From: Microbacterium commune | GTDB taxonomy: Bacteria; Actinomycetota; Actinomycetes; Actinomycetales; Microbacteriaceae | Reading direction: 5' to 3' | Assembly: GCF_014836945.1 (NCBI RefSeq) | Contig: NZ_JACSPX010000001.1 | Coordinates: 1,701,313 to 1,765,312, forward strand | Length of the DNA stretch: 64,000 nucleotides | Shown here: positions 34,158-44,378 of the stretch, piece by piece | Numbering within the stretch: position 1 is the stretch's first letter | Layout of the letters: the number at the start of each line of letters is the position of its first letter | Made by a program: the position numbers and the translations under genes | The notes under the pieces: model-generated | What the model was told of the DNA's origin: nothing | What the model saw: the letters and a program-made list of their open reading frames with translations, nothing else | Databases searched by the model: none

Positions 34158-35824
34158 GCGTGCGCCTCCGACGGGGTGGGGTCACCGGCATCGCTGAGCG
34201 CGCCGAGGAACGCCGCGGCCAGCAGCTTCTTCGTGAACGGCTGCTGCGGCGCGTCGTAGATGGTCTCTGCCTCGCCGAGCTCGATGATGCGCCCGTGCTC
34301 CATCACGGCGATGCGGTCGCACATGTGACGGACGACGGCGAGGTCGTGCGAGATGAACAGATAGGTCAGCCCGAGCTCGCGCTGCAGGTCGTCGAGCAGC
34401 TGCAGCACCTGGGCCTGCACCGTGACATCGAGCGCCGAGACAGGCTCGTCGAGGATGATCAGATCGGGGTTGAGCGCGATGGCGCGCGCGATCCCGATCC
34501 GCTGACGCTGCCCGCCCGAGAACTGCGCGGGGAAGCGGTTGTAGTGGTCGGGGTCGAGGCCGACCTGCTCGAGCAGCTCGAGGACGCGGCGTTCGCGTTC
34601 GCGTGGGGTGCCCACGCCGTGGATGCGCAGCGGGTCGCCGATGATCGATCCGACGCGGCGCTTGGGGTTGAGCGATGAGAAGGGGTCCTGGAAGACCACC
34701 TGTACGCGCTGGCGCATCCGCCGCCACTGCGCACCGTTGAGGGTGCGCAGGTCGGTGCCGTCGAAGCGCACGGTGCCCTCCGACGGCGGTACGAGGCCGG
34801 CGATCGTGCGGGCGAGCGTGGTCTTGCCGCATCCGCTCTCGCCCACCAGGCCCAGCGTCTCGCCTCGGCGCACCTCGAGGCTGATGCCGTCGAGAACCTT
34901 GCGCTCGACGCCGCGCCGCGCCGAGAACGAGACGCTGACATCCGACACCTCGGCGATCGGTGCAGCCGTGACCGGACCGGCCGCGGCGGGGGCGGCATCG
35001 CCCGGGGCGGCCTCGGCGAGCTGACCGAGCGGAGCCCGACGCTCGCTCTGCGTGAAGGCGGACGACGCGATCAGGTCGCGCGTGTACGGCTCTCGTGGGC
35101 GGCGCAGCACCTCGTCGCTCGTGCCGACCTCGACCTGCTCGCCGCGGTACATGACCATGACGCGGTCGGCGACACTCGCCATCACGCTGAGGTCGTGGCT
35201 GATCATCAGCACCGTCGCCCCGAAGTCCTGCTTCATCTCACCGAGGAGCTGCAGGATCTGCGCCTGCACGGTGGAGTCGAGGGCGGTGGTCGGCTCATCC
35301 GCGATGATCAGCGCCGGGTCGAGCGAGAGGCTCATGGCGATCATCACGCGCTGACGCATGCCGCCGGAGAACTGGTGCGGGTATGCGTCGAACCGCGACG
35401 CCGCATCGCTGATGTGCACCTTGTCGAGCAGCTGGATCGCCCGCGCCTTCGCCGCTTGGCGGGAGACGTTCTCGTGTGCGCGGATCTGCTCGACGATCTG
35501 CCATCCGACGGTGTACTGCGGATGCAGGCTGGACAGCGGGTCCTGGAAGATCATGCTGATCTCGCGTCCGCGCTTGCGGCGCAGCCGCTCGGGATCGAGT
35601 GTCAGCAGGTCCTCGCCCTGGAAGCGCACCGCGCCGGAGGTGCGTGCCTGCGGGATGAGACCCATCACCGACTGCACGAGCACCGATTTGCCCGAGCCGG
35701 ATTCGCCGACGATGCCGAAGAACTCGCCCTCGGCGACGTCGAACGAGACGTCCTTCACAGCGTGCACGTCGCCGCCCTCGGTGGGGATGTCGACCTTCAG
35801 ATGGGACACCTCGAGAATGGGCAT
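34154..35824 (-). CDS. Fused DppD-DppF-type peptide ABC transporter ATPase
   Basis: 556 residues with two complete ABC domains in one chain. Domain 1 (~1-260) has Walker A GESGSGKS, signature [13 protein letters not shown] and Walker [13 protein letters not shown]. Domain 2 (~290-545) has [24 protein letters not shown] and [12 protein letters not shown]. An Ala/Pro linker (~265-285) joins them. A fused single-chain pair is a known arrangement in actinomycete peptide importers. Confidence 0.93.
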   Translation of the reverse strand: MPILEVSHLKVDIPTEGGDVHAVKDVSFDVAEGEFFGIVGESGSGKSVLVQSVMGLIPQARTSGAVRFQGEDLLTLDPERLRRKRGREISMIFQDPLSSLHPQYTVGWQIVEQIRAHENVSRQAAKARAIQLLDKVHISDAASRFDAYPHQFSGGMRQRVMIAMSLSLDPALIIADEPTTALDSTVQAQILQLLGEMKQDFGATVLMISHDLSVMASVADRVMVMYRGEQVEVGTSDEVLRRPREPYTRDLIASSAFTQSERRAPLGQLAEAAPGDAAPAAAGPVTAAPIAEVSDVSVSFSARRGVERKVLDGISLEVRRGETLGLVGESGCGKTTLARTIAGLVPPSEGTVRFDGTDLRTLNGAQWRRMRQRVQVVFQDPFSSLNPKRRVGSIIGDPLRIHGVGTPRERERRVLELLEQVGLDPDHYNRFPAQFSGGQRQRIGIARAIALNPDLIILDEPVSALDVTVQAQVLQLLDDLQRELGLTYLFISHDLAVVRHMCDRIAVMEHGRIIELGEAETIYDAPQQPFTKKLLAAAFLGALSDAGDPTPSEAHA

Positions 35825-35897
35825 TCGTTCTCTTCTCTTCCGAGTGGGGCTGCTGCGGCGCGAGCGGGTCGCGCCGCAGCAGCAGGTCGAGCAGCGG

Positions 35898-37664
35898 CTA
35901 CTTCGTCAGCCAGACGTTGGCCCAGTCGCCGTTCTGCGCGAGAGCGTAGATCGAGAAGTTCTGCACACGCGCCGAGTGGTAGTTGGCCTTCTTCTTCGCC
36001 GCGATGCTGACGATGGGCGAGTCCTTCATGACCGTCTGGTCGACCTGGTGCCACAGCTTGGCGGCCTCTTCGGGCGTGCTGGCCGCCAGAGCCTGGTCGG
36101 CCAGGGCGTTCGCCTCGTCGTTGTTGTAGTCGACGTAGTTGTACGCCTGCGGCGTCCCGTCGAAGGTGAACTGCGGCTGGTACACGCTGCGCGCGGCACC
36201 GCCGACCCAGTCCGGCGACCAGCCGACCAGCGCGATGTCCCATTCGCCGCCGGACGCGTTCTCGCGGTTGGTCATGAAGTTGGCGTAGTAGTCGGTGGGC
36301 GGGACGGGGAAGAGCTCGACGGTGATTCCGGCCTTCTCGAGGCTCGCCTGCACGGTCTGGGCGATGTCGGGCTGCGAGCCGAGGTTGCGGTAGGGGAACT
36401 TCAGAGTGAGGTTCTGCACGCCGGCCTTCGCGAGCAGCTCCTTCGCCTTCTCCGGGGCGGCCTTCCCGCTCTTGTCGCCGTACGGCGAGTACTCCTCGTA
36501 CCCGTTGATCCCGGGTCCGAAGATGCCGTTCGTGACCGTGGCGATATCGGTACCGCCCATGACCTGCACGACGGCGCTCTTGTCGATCGCGTACTGCAGG
36601 GCCTGGCGCACCTCGAGCTTCTGCAGCGCGCCGCCGTTGTTGTCGGTCTTGGTGTTGATCCACATGAACTGGTCGACCCCGCCGTTCTCGAGGGTCGAGA
36701 ACTTCTCGTCATTGGCGGCGGTGAGCTGCTGGATGTTCGCAGGTCCCGGCTGGATGTCGAACAGCATGTCGGCGGAGCCCGCCTGGAGCTGCTGCATGGC
36801 GGCATCCACCTCCACGCCCATCGTCATCTCGATGCTGTCGACGTACGCCTTGCGCAGCGGGTCGCTCTTCGCGTCCCACGACTTGTTTCGTGTGAGGGTG
36901 AGCTTCACGTCGGGCTTGTGCTCGTCGATCGTGTACGGGCCCGACGAGATGAAGTTGTTGCGGTACTCCGGCGAGTCGGGCAGGTAGTCCAGCACCTCGA
37001 CCGGGGCGGGGTTGGCGGTCGACAGGCTGAGCATGGACGTGAAGTCGGATGCGGGCTCGGTGAGGCGGAACACGACCGTCTTGTCGTCGGGCGTCTCGAT
37101 TCCGGTGATGTCGTTGGCCTCGATGTACTCCTTCATCGCGCCGGCCTCGGGGGCGACATCCGCGAAGCCGTCGCAGAACTGCGTCATGCCGTCGATGAGC
37201 GTGATGAAGTAGCTGCCAAGGGCAGCACCGATGTGCGGGTTGCAGATGCGCTTGATGCCGCGCTCCACGTCTTCCGAGACGATCGGGCGGGCGCCGTCGG
37301 GCGCATCCCAGGTGGCGCCGTCGCGCAGCGTGATCGTGTAGGTCAATCCGTCGTCGGTCGGCTTGGGGACCTCGGTGGCGAGGTCGCCGACGAGTGCGGA
37401 GCGCTTCTCGGCGTCGTTGGATGCCTCGTAGCTGAGCAGCGAGCGGGAGATGACGCGGGTGATGCTGTTCGAGGGCACGTACGCGATCAGCTGCGGATCG
37501 ATGCGATCGGTGTCGCCGTTGGAGAGCACCTTGAGGGTGCCGCCGGTCTGCGGTTCGCCGGCGTCGGCGTCGCCGCCGCCAGCGGACGAGCAGCCGCTGA
37601 GCACGAGCGCGAAGGCTGAGGCGACGATGAGGGGAGCCAGAGGGGACAGCTTCTTGCGGGCCAT
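35898..37664 (-). CDS. Peptide ABC transporter substrate-binding lipoprotein (family 5)
   Basis: 588 residues from ATG 37664 (AGGA 7 bases upstream). The signal peptide ends in the lipobox VLSGCSS, so it is surface-anchored. The SBP_bac_5 pattern covers [44 protein letters not shown], the conserved [14 protein letters not shown] stretch, [20 protein letters not shown] and [17 protein letters not shown]. It heads the leftward peptide-transport and peptidase series and has predicted GntR sites upstream. Confidence 0.92.
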   Translation of the reverse strand: MARKKLSPLAPLIVASAFALVLSGCSSAGGGDADAGEPQTGGTLKVLSNGDTDRIDPQLIAYVPSNSITRVISRSLLSYEASNDAEKRSALVGDLATEVPKPTDDGLTYTITLRDGATWDAPDGARPIVSEDVERGIKRICNPHIGAALGSYFITLIDGMTQFCDGFADVAPEAGAMKEYIEANDITGIETPDDKTVVFRLTEPASDFTSMLSLSTANPAPVEVLDYLPDSPEYRNNFISSGPYTIDEHKPDVKLTLTRNKSWDAKSDPLRKAYVDSIEMTMGVEVDAAMQQLQAGSADMLFDIQPGPANIQQLTAANDEKFSTLENGGVDQFMWINTKTDNNGGALQKLEVRQALQYAIDKSAVVQVMGGTDIATVTNGIFGPGINGYEEYSPYGDKSGKAAPEKAKELLAKAGVQNLTLKFPYRNLGSQPDIAQTVQASLEKAGITVELFPVPPTDYYANFMTNRENASGGEWDIALVGWSPDWVGGAARSVYQPQFTFDGTPQAYNYVDYNNDEANALADQALAASTPEEAAKLWHQVDQTVMKDSPIVSIAAKKKANYHSARVQNFSIYALAQNGDWANVWLTK

Positions 37665-37738
37665 AGAGTCGTCCTTGATTCTCGGTCGGATGCCCGCATC
37701 TTCGACGGGCGAGCGGTCACGGACGGGCCGTGGCACGC

Positions 37739-37761
37739 CTGTAACATAGCACATGTCAGAT
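37739..37761. promoter_or_regulatory. Predicted GntR operator, copy E (upstream of the peptide transporter operon)
   Basis: Two imperfect ATGT-N-ACAT half-palindromes, CTGTAACAT (37739-37747) and ATGTCAGAT (37753-37761), each with one mismatch. They lie about 75-97 bp before the binding-protein start, further upstream than in the other copies. Confidence 0.5.
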
Positions 37762-38186
37762 TGCTACTCGACCGCCCATCTCCTTCAGCTGTCGCGGAGG
37801 GGATCTTGGAGGCAGATGCGGGCTGCGGGCCGAGCGCCACTAGACGTATGAACGATTCGGCATGAATCGTCGAACGGACGCCCGTGCGGCACTGCTCGTC
37901 GATTCATCACAGGCCGGGTCCGTCCGGAGCCGTGCGGGAACCCGGCTGACGCCCCCTTTCGCACGAGGTCGATGAGAAGGTGGTCTCAGGTCTCGCACCT
38001 GCTCAGCCGAGACCGAAGCGGGAGGAATGCGGCTCGCCACCCGAGGCGCCGCGACGGAGTTCGGGCTCATCGTCGCGATGGTCGATGTGGGGACAACGAC
38101 CATCTGATCGCTCACCCCCCCCGGTCGGTCCGACTGCGACCGGAGGGCGCCTGCCGCCGTGGTGTTCGACGCGTAAGCTCGAACCC
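37762..38186. other. Intergenic region with no recognisable gene
   Basis: 425 bases without a supportable ORF. It holds a small perfect dyad, ACGATTC (37852-37858) and GAATCGT (37864-37870), and a -10-like TAAGCT (38173-38178) 8 bp before the YaeQ start. An antisense frame here has no recognisable domain and composition typical of chance frames. Base composition is somewhat less GC-rich than its neighbours. Confidence 0.5.
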
Positions 38187-38732
38187 ATGGCGGCAGGCGC
38201 AACGATCCACACGTTCGATGTGCAGCTCGCCGACGTCGACCGCGGCGTCTACGACGAGCTGAGCCTGCGACTCGCGCGGCATCCGTCCGAGACCGACGCG
38301 TACATGCTCACGCGGCTGCTGGCGTACTGCCTCGAGTATGCGGACGGCATCGCGTTCACCGAGGGCGTGGCTGCGACCGACGAGCCGGCGGTGCTCGTGC
38401 GTGACCGCACCGGCCGCGTCACGGCCTGGATCGAGGTCGGCGCACCCGACGCCACCCGCCTGCACTACGGCAGCAAGCTCGCCGATCGCACGGTCGTGTA
38501 CACCTACCGCGACCCGGCCAAGGTGGTCGCCAACTGGGCGGGCAAGACGATCCACGACGCGGACGCCATCGTGCTGCACAGCTTCGACGCGGGTTTCCTC
38601 GACAGTGCGACAGCCGCCCTCGCGCGCCGCAACACGATGACGGTCTCGATCACCGAGCGTCAGCTCTATCTCGAGCTCAACGGCACGCACCTGAGCACCG
38701 AGGTGCACGAGCAGCCGATCCGCGCGGCCTGA
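38187..38732 (+). CDS. YaeQ family protein
   Basis: 181 residues. TIHTFDVQLADVDRGVYDELSLRLARHPSETDAYMLTRLLAYCLEYADGIAFTEGV is the characteristic YaeQ opening, then WIEVGAPDATRLHYGSKLADRTVVYTY. YaeQ folds like a PD-(D/E)XK nuclease, but its role is not established. ATG 38187 follows closely after a TAAGCT -10-like box, so a leaderless message is possible. Single-gene unit. Confidence 0.9.
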   Translation: MAAGATIHTFDVQLADVDRGVYDELSLRLARHPSETDAYMLTRLLAYCLEYADGIAFTEGVAATDEPAVLVRDRTGRVTAWIEVGAPDATRLHYGSKLADRTVVYTYRDPAKVVANWAGKTIHDADAIVLHSFDAGFLDSATAALARRNTMTVSITERQLYLELNGTHLSTEVHEQPIRAA

Positions 38733-38774
38733 CCGGCAGGAGGGCCGACGCGCAGGGGACCGGACCCGCCGCGG

Positions 38775-40247
38775 TCAGGGGGACAGATCGGGGAGCTCCC
38801 GGATTCCGAACTCGTGGCGCAGCGCGCTCAGCGCCGCCAGCCACCCCGGCATGCCGGTCACACCCGGCCCGGGCGCGGCAGAGGCGGAGGCGAGGTAGAC
38901 GCCGGGGATCGGAGTGCGCCAGGGATCCGGACTGAGCACCGGCCGTCGGAACAGCTGCCAGAGGTTCGGAGCGCCCGCCGCGATGTCGCCGCCCGGGTAG
39001 TTCGGGTTGTGCTGCTGCACCTCGTGGGCGCTGCGCGAGCTGATCGCCACGATGGTGTCGCGGAAGCCGGGGGCGAAGCGCTCGATCTGGCGGATCACCG
39101 CGTCCTGGCGGTCCGCCGTGCTGCCCGCCGGCACGTGCGTGTAGGCCCACAGCGTGTGCTGCCCCGCCGGAGCGCGACCGGGATCGAACAGCGTCGGCTG
39201 CGACACCAGCACGTAGGGATGCTCGGGCAGCCGACCACGGTGCACCTGATTCTCGGCATCCGCCATCTCCGCCCGCGTGCCGCCGACATGCAGGGTGCCG
39301 GCCCGGTGCAGCTCGGGGTTCGTCCACGGCACCGGCTCGCTCAGAGCGAAGTCGACCTTCGCGACGCCATCTCCGTATCGGAACCGCTGTAGCGCCCGCC
39401 GGTAGCCGGGCGGCACGACATCGGCCGCCAGGCGCAGGAGCGCCCTGGGAGTGACGTCGAGAAGCGTCGCCCACGCATCCGGCAGGTCGCTCAGCGACTC
39501 GACCTCGTGATCGAGCACCAGTTCGCCGCCGTGCCGGCGCAGGTCGTCCACCATGGCATCCGCGATCGCCTGGCTGCCGCCGATCGGTATCGGCCAGCCC
39601 TGCGCGTGGGCGTACGTGGTGAGCGCGAGGCCAGCCCCGGCGCCCGCGATGCTGGGCTGCGCGAGGATCGTATGCGCGGCGACGCCGGTGAGCATGGCGG
39701 GGGCGACGTCGTCGCGGAAGCGCGCATTCCACGCCGGGGTGCCCTGCTCGAGCGAGCGCAGCCCGAACAGCACGGCGGTGAGCGGGTCGGGCGGGATGCG
39801 AAGCAGGGACGAGCCGGTGAAGTCGGCCACTCGGGTCGCCCGCTCGACCAGCGGCCGCAGAAGTCGTGCGTACGCCCGGCCGTCCGCACCGAGCGCGTCG
39901 GCGGCACGGTCGAGGTCCCGGTAGGCGATGCCCGCGCGGCCGCCGTCCAGCGGCTGGGCGAACGACACATCCGGGGTGACGAACTCGACCCGGTCGCGCA
40001 ACCCGAAGTCGCGGAAGAAGCGCGACTCGAACGCCAGCGGATGCACGGCGGAGCAGACGTCGTGCTGGAAGCCGGGCAGCGTGAGCTCACGCGTGGCGGC
40101 CCCGCCCCCTGCCCGGCTGTCGCGCTCGTAGACGCGCACGCGCAGCCCGGCCCTGGCGAGCGTCACGGCGGCGGCGAGTCCGTTCGGCCCGGCGCCGACG
40201 ACGACGACGTCGAGGTCATCCCCGCCGGGGCGACGCCGGTCGATCAC
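38775..40247 (-). CDS. FAD-dependent phytoene-desaturase-like oxidoreductase
   Basis: 490 residues from GTG 40247, which overlaps the TGA of the SRPBCC gene. The FAD loop is VVVVGAGPNGLAAAVTLARAGLRVRVYER, with GGGAATRELTLPGFQHDVCSAVHPLA after it, typical of the CrtI-like NAD(P)/FAD oxidoreductase group. The C-terminal GVYLASASAAPGPGVTGMPGWLAA holds the second flavin contact. No other carotenoid genes are nearby, so the substrate is unknown. Confidence 0.85.
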   Translation of the reverse strand: MIDRRRPGGDDLDVVVVGAGPNGLAAAVTLARAGLRVRVYERDSRAGGGAATRELTLPGFQHDVCSAVHPLAFESRFFRDFGLRDRVEFVTPDVSFAQPLDGGRAGIAYRDLDRAADALGADGRAYARLLRPLVERATRVADFTGSSLLRIPPDPLTAVLFGLRSLEQGTPAWNARFRDDVAPAMLTGVAAHTILAQPSIAGAGAGLALTTYAHAQGWPIPIGGSQAIADAMVDDLRRHGGELVLDHEVESLSDLPDAWATLLDVTPRALLRLAADVVPPGYRRALQRFRYGDGVAKVDFALSEPVPWTNPELHRAGTLHVGGTRAEMADAENQVHRGRLPEHPYVLVSQPTLFDPGRAPAGQHTLWAYTHVPAGSTADRQDAVIRQIERFAPGFRDTIVAISSRSAHEVQQHNPNYPGGDIAAGAPNLWQLFRRPVLSPDPWRTPIPGVYLASASAAPGPGVTGMPGWLAALSALRHEFGIRELPDLSP

Positions 40248-40768
40248 GATCGCTGTGCCTCTGCATCCGAAGCCCGTCCCGCCGAAGGCGAGGGCGACGG
40301 CGACGGCGACGGCGAGTCGCGCCGGGATCGAACGGCCGCCCTGCCTTCGGAGAGATAGGCCAGGCGGTGCAGAGTCTCGGCATTCCGCCAGCGCACCAGC
40401 GCGTTCATGATCGGGCGGGGCACGAACCGGCCGGGGCCTGCGATGGGCTCTTCCTGAATGCGCACGAAGCAGTCGTCTCCCCGCGGTCGCACCTCGATCG
40501 TCACCCGCGCCTCGCCCATCGGCCATCCTCGCGCTCGCATGACCATGCTGCGCGGCGGGTCGTGCTCTTCGACGATGGTCTCGTCGTTGATGAGCATCGG
40601 CCACACGCCGAACGAGTGGTGCAGCCGCGATCCGCGCATCGGCCAGGTCGGATCCACGGCCCGCATGCGCGACGCACCCACCACCCACGTCGGGTACAGC
40701 CAGCCGTCGCTCAGCACCTCGAACACGTCTTCCGGTGCGCAGTGCAGCACCCTCACATTCCGGGCCAT
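40244..40768 (-). CDS. SRPBCC-fold protein with Ser-Pro repeat tail
   Basis: 174 residues. RVLHCAPEDVFEVLSDGWLYPTWVVGASRMRAVDPTWP and VVGASRM-type features resemble polyketide-cyclase/START-like ligand-binding proteins. The tail contains (SP)n encoded by a GCGACG hexamer repeat (about 40287-40315). Overlap with the next gene implies a functional pair; a substrate- or lipid-presenting role is only a guess. Confidence 0.75.
   Translation of the reverse strand: MARNVRVLHCAPEDVFEVLSDGWLYPTWVVGASRMRAVDPTWPMRGSRLHHSFGVWPMLINDETIVEEHDPPRSMVMRARGWPMGEARVTIEVRPRGDDCFVRIQEEPIAGPGRFVPRPIMNALVRWRNAETLHRLAYLSEGRAAVRSRRDSPSPSPSPSPSAGRASDAEAQRS
40287..40315. repeat. GCGACG hexanucleotide tandem repeat inside the SRPBCC gene
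   Basis: Nearly five 6-bp units (GCGAGG, GCGACG x3, GCGAG) encode the Ser-Pro run. Length changes of one unit keep the frame. Confidence 0.7.
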
Positions 40769-40895
40769 CGCTCATTCCTCCCTGATCGGGCCGACGCCTC
40801 TCAGCCGCCCCTGTCGGTTTCTCCGACGCTAACCCGCTCCGCCGGATCGGCAGAGCGGGTTGCGCTCGGCGCCTGCGCATGGTCTGGTGATCGCG

Positions 40896-41759
40896 TCACG
40901 TGCTCGCGTCACCTCGGAGCGCGTCTCGCGCACGCCGAGCATCCGCGAGCGTCTTCTCCGCGGTCGAGAGCTCATCGGCGGCCCGGCGCCGGCGACGGTC
41001 GGCGGCGTCGGCGTCCTCCCTGGCGTGGGCGGCATCCTCCCGGACGCGGGAGAGCTCCTGCTCGAGCTCCGCGATGCGCTCCGTGAGGCGTCCGGCACGC
41101 TGCACGGCATCCCTCGCCTCGTCCTCCGCACGCCGCTCTGCTCGCAGAGCCCGCTCGTGTGCTTTCTCCGCTTCGCGCAGAGTGCGTTCGGCGGCGCGCT
41201 GCCGACGTCTGGCGCCCACCTCGTCGTTCGGCCGGCCCTGCGAGGCCGGCGGTCTCGGCCGCCCGCCCGCGACGATCGCCTCGAGGTCGACCGAGCCGGT
41301 CGGCTCGAGGTCGCGCACCAGGCGTCCGGATGCCACGGCCGCGGCCGCATCGGGATCGAAGAACGCCGCAGAGATCGTGCGCCGCACCGCCTCCCGCGTG
41401 GCGTCGCTCACCCGCGCACCCCGCGCGGTGGCGAGCGTCGCGGCCTCCGCCGCGAGCTGGTCGGTCAGCGCTCGTCGCTGCCGCCCGAGGTGCGAGAGCG
41501 TCGCGGCATCCAGATCCTCCTGGGCGTCGCGCAGCTCGACGGCGAGCTGCAGCGCCTGCTCGAGCCGGGCGGTGCGCTCCCCGGCGAAGAGGTTCACCAC
41601 CCAGGCGGCGACGTTGGGCTTGCGCAGCGCTCGGACCGCAGCCGAGAGCACCGGGTCGTCGACGGCACCGGCGCGCGCATTCCGCGCGGCGATGAACGCG
41701 TCAGGCGACCCGGCGTACAGCTCGGCGGCGATCTTCTCGAGGTCGCCCGCTCCGCTCAT
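40896..41759 (-). CDS. Coiled-coil protein of unknown function
   Basis: 287 residues from ATG 41759; the longer frame adds arginine-rich low-complexity sequence. The N-terminal half is globular (AELYAGSPDAFIAARNARAG, VSAAVRALRKPNVAAWVVNLFAG). From ~190 the sequence is Arg/Glu/Ala-rich heptads (ELEQELSRVREDAAHAREDADAADRRRRR), a long coiled coil. Found in many actinomycetes as a hypothetical protein; no function is assigned. Confidence 0.7.
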   Translation of the reverse strand: MSGAGDLEKIAAELYAGSPDAFIAARNARAGAVDDPVLSAAVRALRKPNVAAWVVNLFAGERTARLEQALQLAVELRDAQEDLDAATLSHLGRQRRALTDQLAAEAATLATARGARVSDATREAVRRTISAAFFDPDAAAAVASGRLVRDLEPTGSVDLEAIVAGGRPRPPASQGRPNDEVGARRRQRAAERTLREAEKAHERALRAERRAEDEARDAVQRAGRLTERIAELEQELSRVREDAAHAREDADAADRRRRRAADELSTAEKTLADARRARDALRGDAST

Positions 41760-41784
41760 GCGAGCGACCCTATCGCGCGGACGG

Positions 41785-42036
41785 TCAGTCGTTCGTCGTC
41801 GCCTCTTCGGCCGCGCGCATGGCGGCCTCGCCCTCCTCGGGCGATTCCGCACCGGCGCTCGCGGCGGAATCGTCGCCGGACGCCGGCTCGCCATCCGTGG
41901 TCGGCATGTTCTGACTGTCGAACTGTCCGTCGGGCTGCGCCTCGGCAGCGGTCGGCGGGTTTCCGCCCGCAGCGTCGGGGGAGTCCGCCGCGGCGTCGTC
42001 GTGCAGGTCGTCAGGGTTTCCGTCGTGGTGAGTCAT
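41785..42036 (-). CDS. Small acidic disordered protein
   Basis: 83 residues, rich in Asp, Glu, Ala, Ser and Pro and with no hydrophobic core, for example GNPDDLHDDAAADSPDAAGG. Intrinsic disorder is expected. A very similar kind of protein occurs at 62203. Function unknown. Confidence 0.55.
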   Translation of the reverse strand: MTHHDGNPDDLHDDAAADSPDAAGGNPPTAAEAQPDGQFDSQNMPTTDGEPASGDDSAASAGAESPEEGEAAMRAAEEATTND

Positions 42037-42102
42037 GCCCCGAGTATTAGCCGACCGAGGGTGATCGGGGCAGGGCCGTGACGGCCGGCACCTCGAGGGG
42101 TA

Positions 42103-42726
42103 TCATCCGCGCCGCCCCGACAGCTGCGGCTCCGCAGCAGGCTGCGTCGGACCGGGTGAGCGACGCACATCGATCAGCGCCAGCATGCCGCCGGCCACGA
42201 GTCCACCGACGCCGCCGAGCACCATGTCGCCGATCGTGTCCTGATAGCCGACGTGGATCTGGTCGCTGATGTACACCGACCCGAACCACTCGATCATCTC
42301 CCAGACCGCGCTCAGAGCCAGGGCGATCAGCGGCGCGAGAACCAGCGGGGTCCGCGCCCTCGGGCGCGCCGATGCGGTGATGCCGACGACGCCGGCTCGC
42401 GTCAGGATCTCCGCCGCGAGGATCGTCAGCACCGCGGTGCACGCGAAGTGCACCACGAGATCCCACCGGGAGATCGCCGCATAGAGATCGAACACGTTGC
42501 TCCACGCTGCGGCGAGGACGGTGACTCCGGATGCGGTGTCGAACCAGGCGCGCATGCCCAGCATGCGCGGCAGCATCAGCGCGGGCAGAGCCAGGGCCGT
42601 GATCCCGGCATCCGTCGGCTTCAGCCAGATGGCGGCCGCGATCACACCCAGGATGCCGATGACGCGCAGGGCATCTGCCGTCCACTCCGCGGCCGTGGCC
42701 GGCGGGCGAAGGAAGTCCTCTTTCAT
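42103..42726 (-). CDS. Integral membrane protein of unknown function
   Basis: 207 residues from ATG 42726, overlapping the hydrolase gene upstream. About five hydrophobic stretches (VIGILGVIAAAIWLKP, ITALALPALMLPRMLGM, LVLAPLIALALSAVWEMIEWF, IGDMVLGGVGGLVAGGMLALI). WEMIEWFGS and YQDTIGDMVLGG hold conserved-looking acidic residues inside membrane regions. Seen in actinomycetes as a hypothetical; the family name is not known to me. Confidence 0.7.
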   Translation of the reverse strand: MKEDFLRPPATAAEWTADALRVIGILGVIAAAIWLKPTDAGITALALPALMLPRMLGMRAWFDTASGVTVLAAAWSNVFDLYAAISRWDLVVHFACTAVLTILAAEILTRAGVVGITASARPRARTPLVLAPLIALALSAVWEMIEWFGSVYISDQIHVGYQDTIGDMVLGGVGGLVAGGMLALIDVRRSPGPTQPAAEPQLSGRRG

Positions 42727-43577
42727 CTGGCATCCTCTCCGAATCGCAGCACGGCCTGCACGGGCAGGTGATCCGACGGCCGGCGCCCGCCGGGAGTGCG
42801 GGCGTTGGCGCCGACCGTGCGCACCCGTACGTCCGGCGTCGTCATGATCCAGTCGAGCTGGCGCCCGCCGGCACGAGGGCGTCGGTATCCAGGGTACGTG
42901 CCCCATCGCGGACCGGCCCTCCGCTCCGCGGCATCCCAGCTGTCGAGCAGCGCACGGCCGGCCTGCAGCTCGCGCAGCGCAGGGGAGTCGGCGCCGGCGT
43001 TGAGGTCGCCCAAGACGACCGCGGGCAGGGCGCGCTCGATGACGAGCCGGCGGATGCTGAGGGCGGAACGTCGCCGCGACGATGCGGAGAGGTGGTCGAG
43101 GTGGGTGTTGATCGCGAGGAATCGCGTGCCGGTGCCGCGCTCGACGAACTCGGCCCAGACCAGGATGCGGGGGATGAGGTTGCCCCATCCGATCGAGCCC
43201 GCCCGCTCCGGCCGGTCGGACAGAGCGCGCTGACCCCCGTCGTGCAGCACGAGACGCGTGCTGTCGTACACGATCGGGGTGCCCTCGCCGCGTCCCCCGG
43301 CGGCCCGTCCGGCGCCGATGGCACGGTGATCGGCCCCGAGCGCCTCGCGCACCAGGGGCATGACGCGCGGCAGGGCCTCCTGCAGGCCGATGAGCGTGGG
43401 GCGCTCCGAGGCCAGCAGCTGCTGCACGGCAGGTGCGCGCCACGACCAGCGGTCGGCCCGGCGGTGCAGCATGCCGTCTGCGGCGCGGCGGATGTTGAAC
43501 GTCATGACGTGCACGTCGGGCGGTTCGGGTGGCGCGATCAGGGCATCCGCGGGCCCATCCGACTCGCGAGCCGCCAC
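42723..43577 (-). CDS. Endonuclease/exonuclease/phosphatase (EEP) family hydrolase
   Basis: 284 residues from GTG 43577, just inside the stop of the nitroreductase gene; an internal ATG at 43505 is an alternative. The EEP catalytic set is present: VMTFNIRR at the first Asn, GLQEALP (Glu), INTHLDH (His), VLGDLNAGADS (Asp, Asn) and SDHLPV (Asp, His). The family hydrolyses phosphodiesters, nucleic acids or lipids. Shares an operon with the membrane protein downstream. Confidence 0.78.
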   Translation of the reverse strand: MAARESDGPADALIAPPEPPDVHVMTFNIRRAADGMLHRRADRWSWRAPAVQQLLASERPTLIGLQEALPRVMPLVREALGADHRAIGAGRAAGGRGEGTPIVYDSTRLVLHDGGQRALSDRPERAGSIGWGNLIPRILVWAEFVERGTGTRFLAINTHLDHLSASSRRRSALSIRRLVIERALPAVVLGDLNAGADSPALRELQAGRALLDSWDAAERRAGPRWGTYPGYRRPRAGGRQLDWIMTTPDVRVRTVGANARTPGGRRPSDHLPVQAVLRFGEDAR

Positions 43578-43579
43578 CG

Positions 43580-44371
43580 CTACCCGTCCCAGCCCTGCTG
43601 CGGCGTCTCGCACGTCTCGCGGAACACGAACTGCGACGGCAGCTTGCGCTGGGAGCTCGACCAGTCGATGGCCGGGCGGCGCTGCTCGGCAGGCAGGTAG
43701 CCGAGACGGTACACGGCCATCAGCTCGAGATCGTCCGGCACGTGCAGCAGCTCGATGATCTCGTCCCAGCGGCCCGGCGCCTCCATCGGGAACGAGATGA
43801 ACTGGATGCCCATGCCGAGCTCCACCGTCGTCAGCCAGATGTTCTCCATCGCGGCGCCCATGCTGAACACCGAGTAGAACGACGACAGCTCGCCGGGGCG
43901 GTACTCGCTGCGGTCGAGCATCACGGCGAGCAGCAACGGGGAGCCGGCGACGAGCTTCGCATTCTCGGCGCCGAGCGTCTTCGGCACGCCGAGGGAGTTC
44001 ATCAGCTTCTGCCCGCGCGAGGTGAACACCTGACTCGTGAACGGGCGCAGCACCGCGGGCAGCTTGTCGAACAGCATCCCGCTGCGCTTCTGCTCCATCT
44101 CGGCCTGGCTGAAGCGGAAGTACGGCTTGTACCGCTCGAAGAACGTGCCGTTCGACATCACCTCGGTCATGCTCTCGCCCGAGATCTGGGCGATGCGCTC
44201 GATGGTCTCGCGCTGCTCGATCACGACGAAGCGCCACGGCTGGCTGTTCAGCTGCGAGGGCGCGCGACTGGCAGCTTCGATCAGCAACCGCTGGTGCTCT
44301 TCGCTCACCGGATCGGGCAGGAACGGCCCGTTCGTGGTCTTGCGGCGACGGACGACGTCGAGGAATTCCAT
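43580..44371 (-). CDS. Nitroreductase-family FMN oxidoreductase
   Basis: 263 residues from ATG 44371; the track-length frame upstream is low-complexity. [19 protein letters not shown] and [17 protein letters not shown] are FMN-binding stretches, [18 protein letters not shown] the C-terminal helix, and [23 protein letters not shown] an insertion typical of the larger NfnB/NfsA-like members. Likely reduces nitro-compounds or quinones with NAD(P)H. Confidence 0.88.
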   Translation of the reverse strand: MEFLDVVRRRKTTNGPFLPDPVSEEHQRLLIEAASRAPSQLNSQPWRFVVIEQRETIERIAQISGESMTEVMSNGTFFERYKPYFRFSQAEMEQKRSGMLFDKLPAVLRPFTSQVFTSRGQKLMNSLGVPKTLGAENAKLVAGSPLLLAVMLDRSEYRPGELSSFYSVFSMGAAMENIWLTTVELGMGIQFISFPMEAPGRWDEIIELLHVPDDLELMAVYRLGYLPAEQRRPAIDWSSSQRKLPSQFVFRETCETPQQGWDG

Positions 44372-44378
44372 GCTGCTC

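Noticed and set aside
37840..38202. Leftward open frame of 120 codons between the peptide operon and YaeQ
   Set aside because: No recognisable domain, no ribosome-binding site, low-complexity start; treated as chance.
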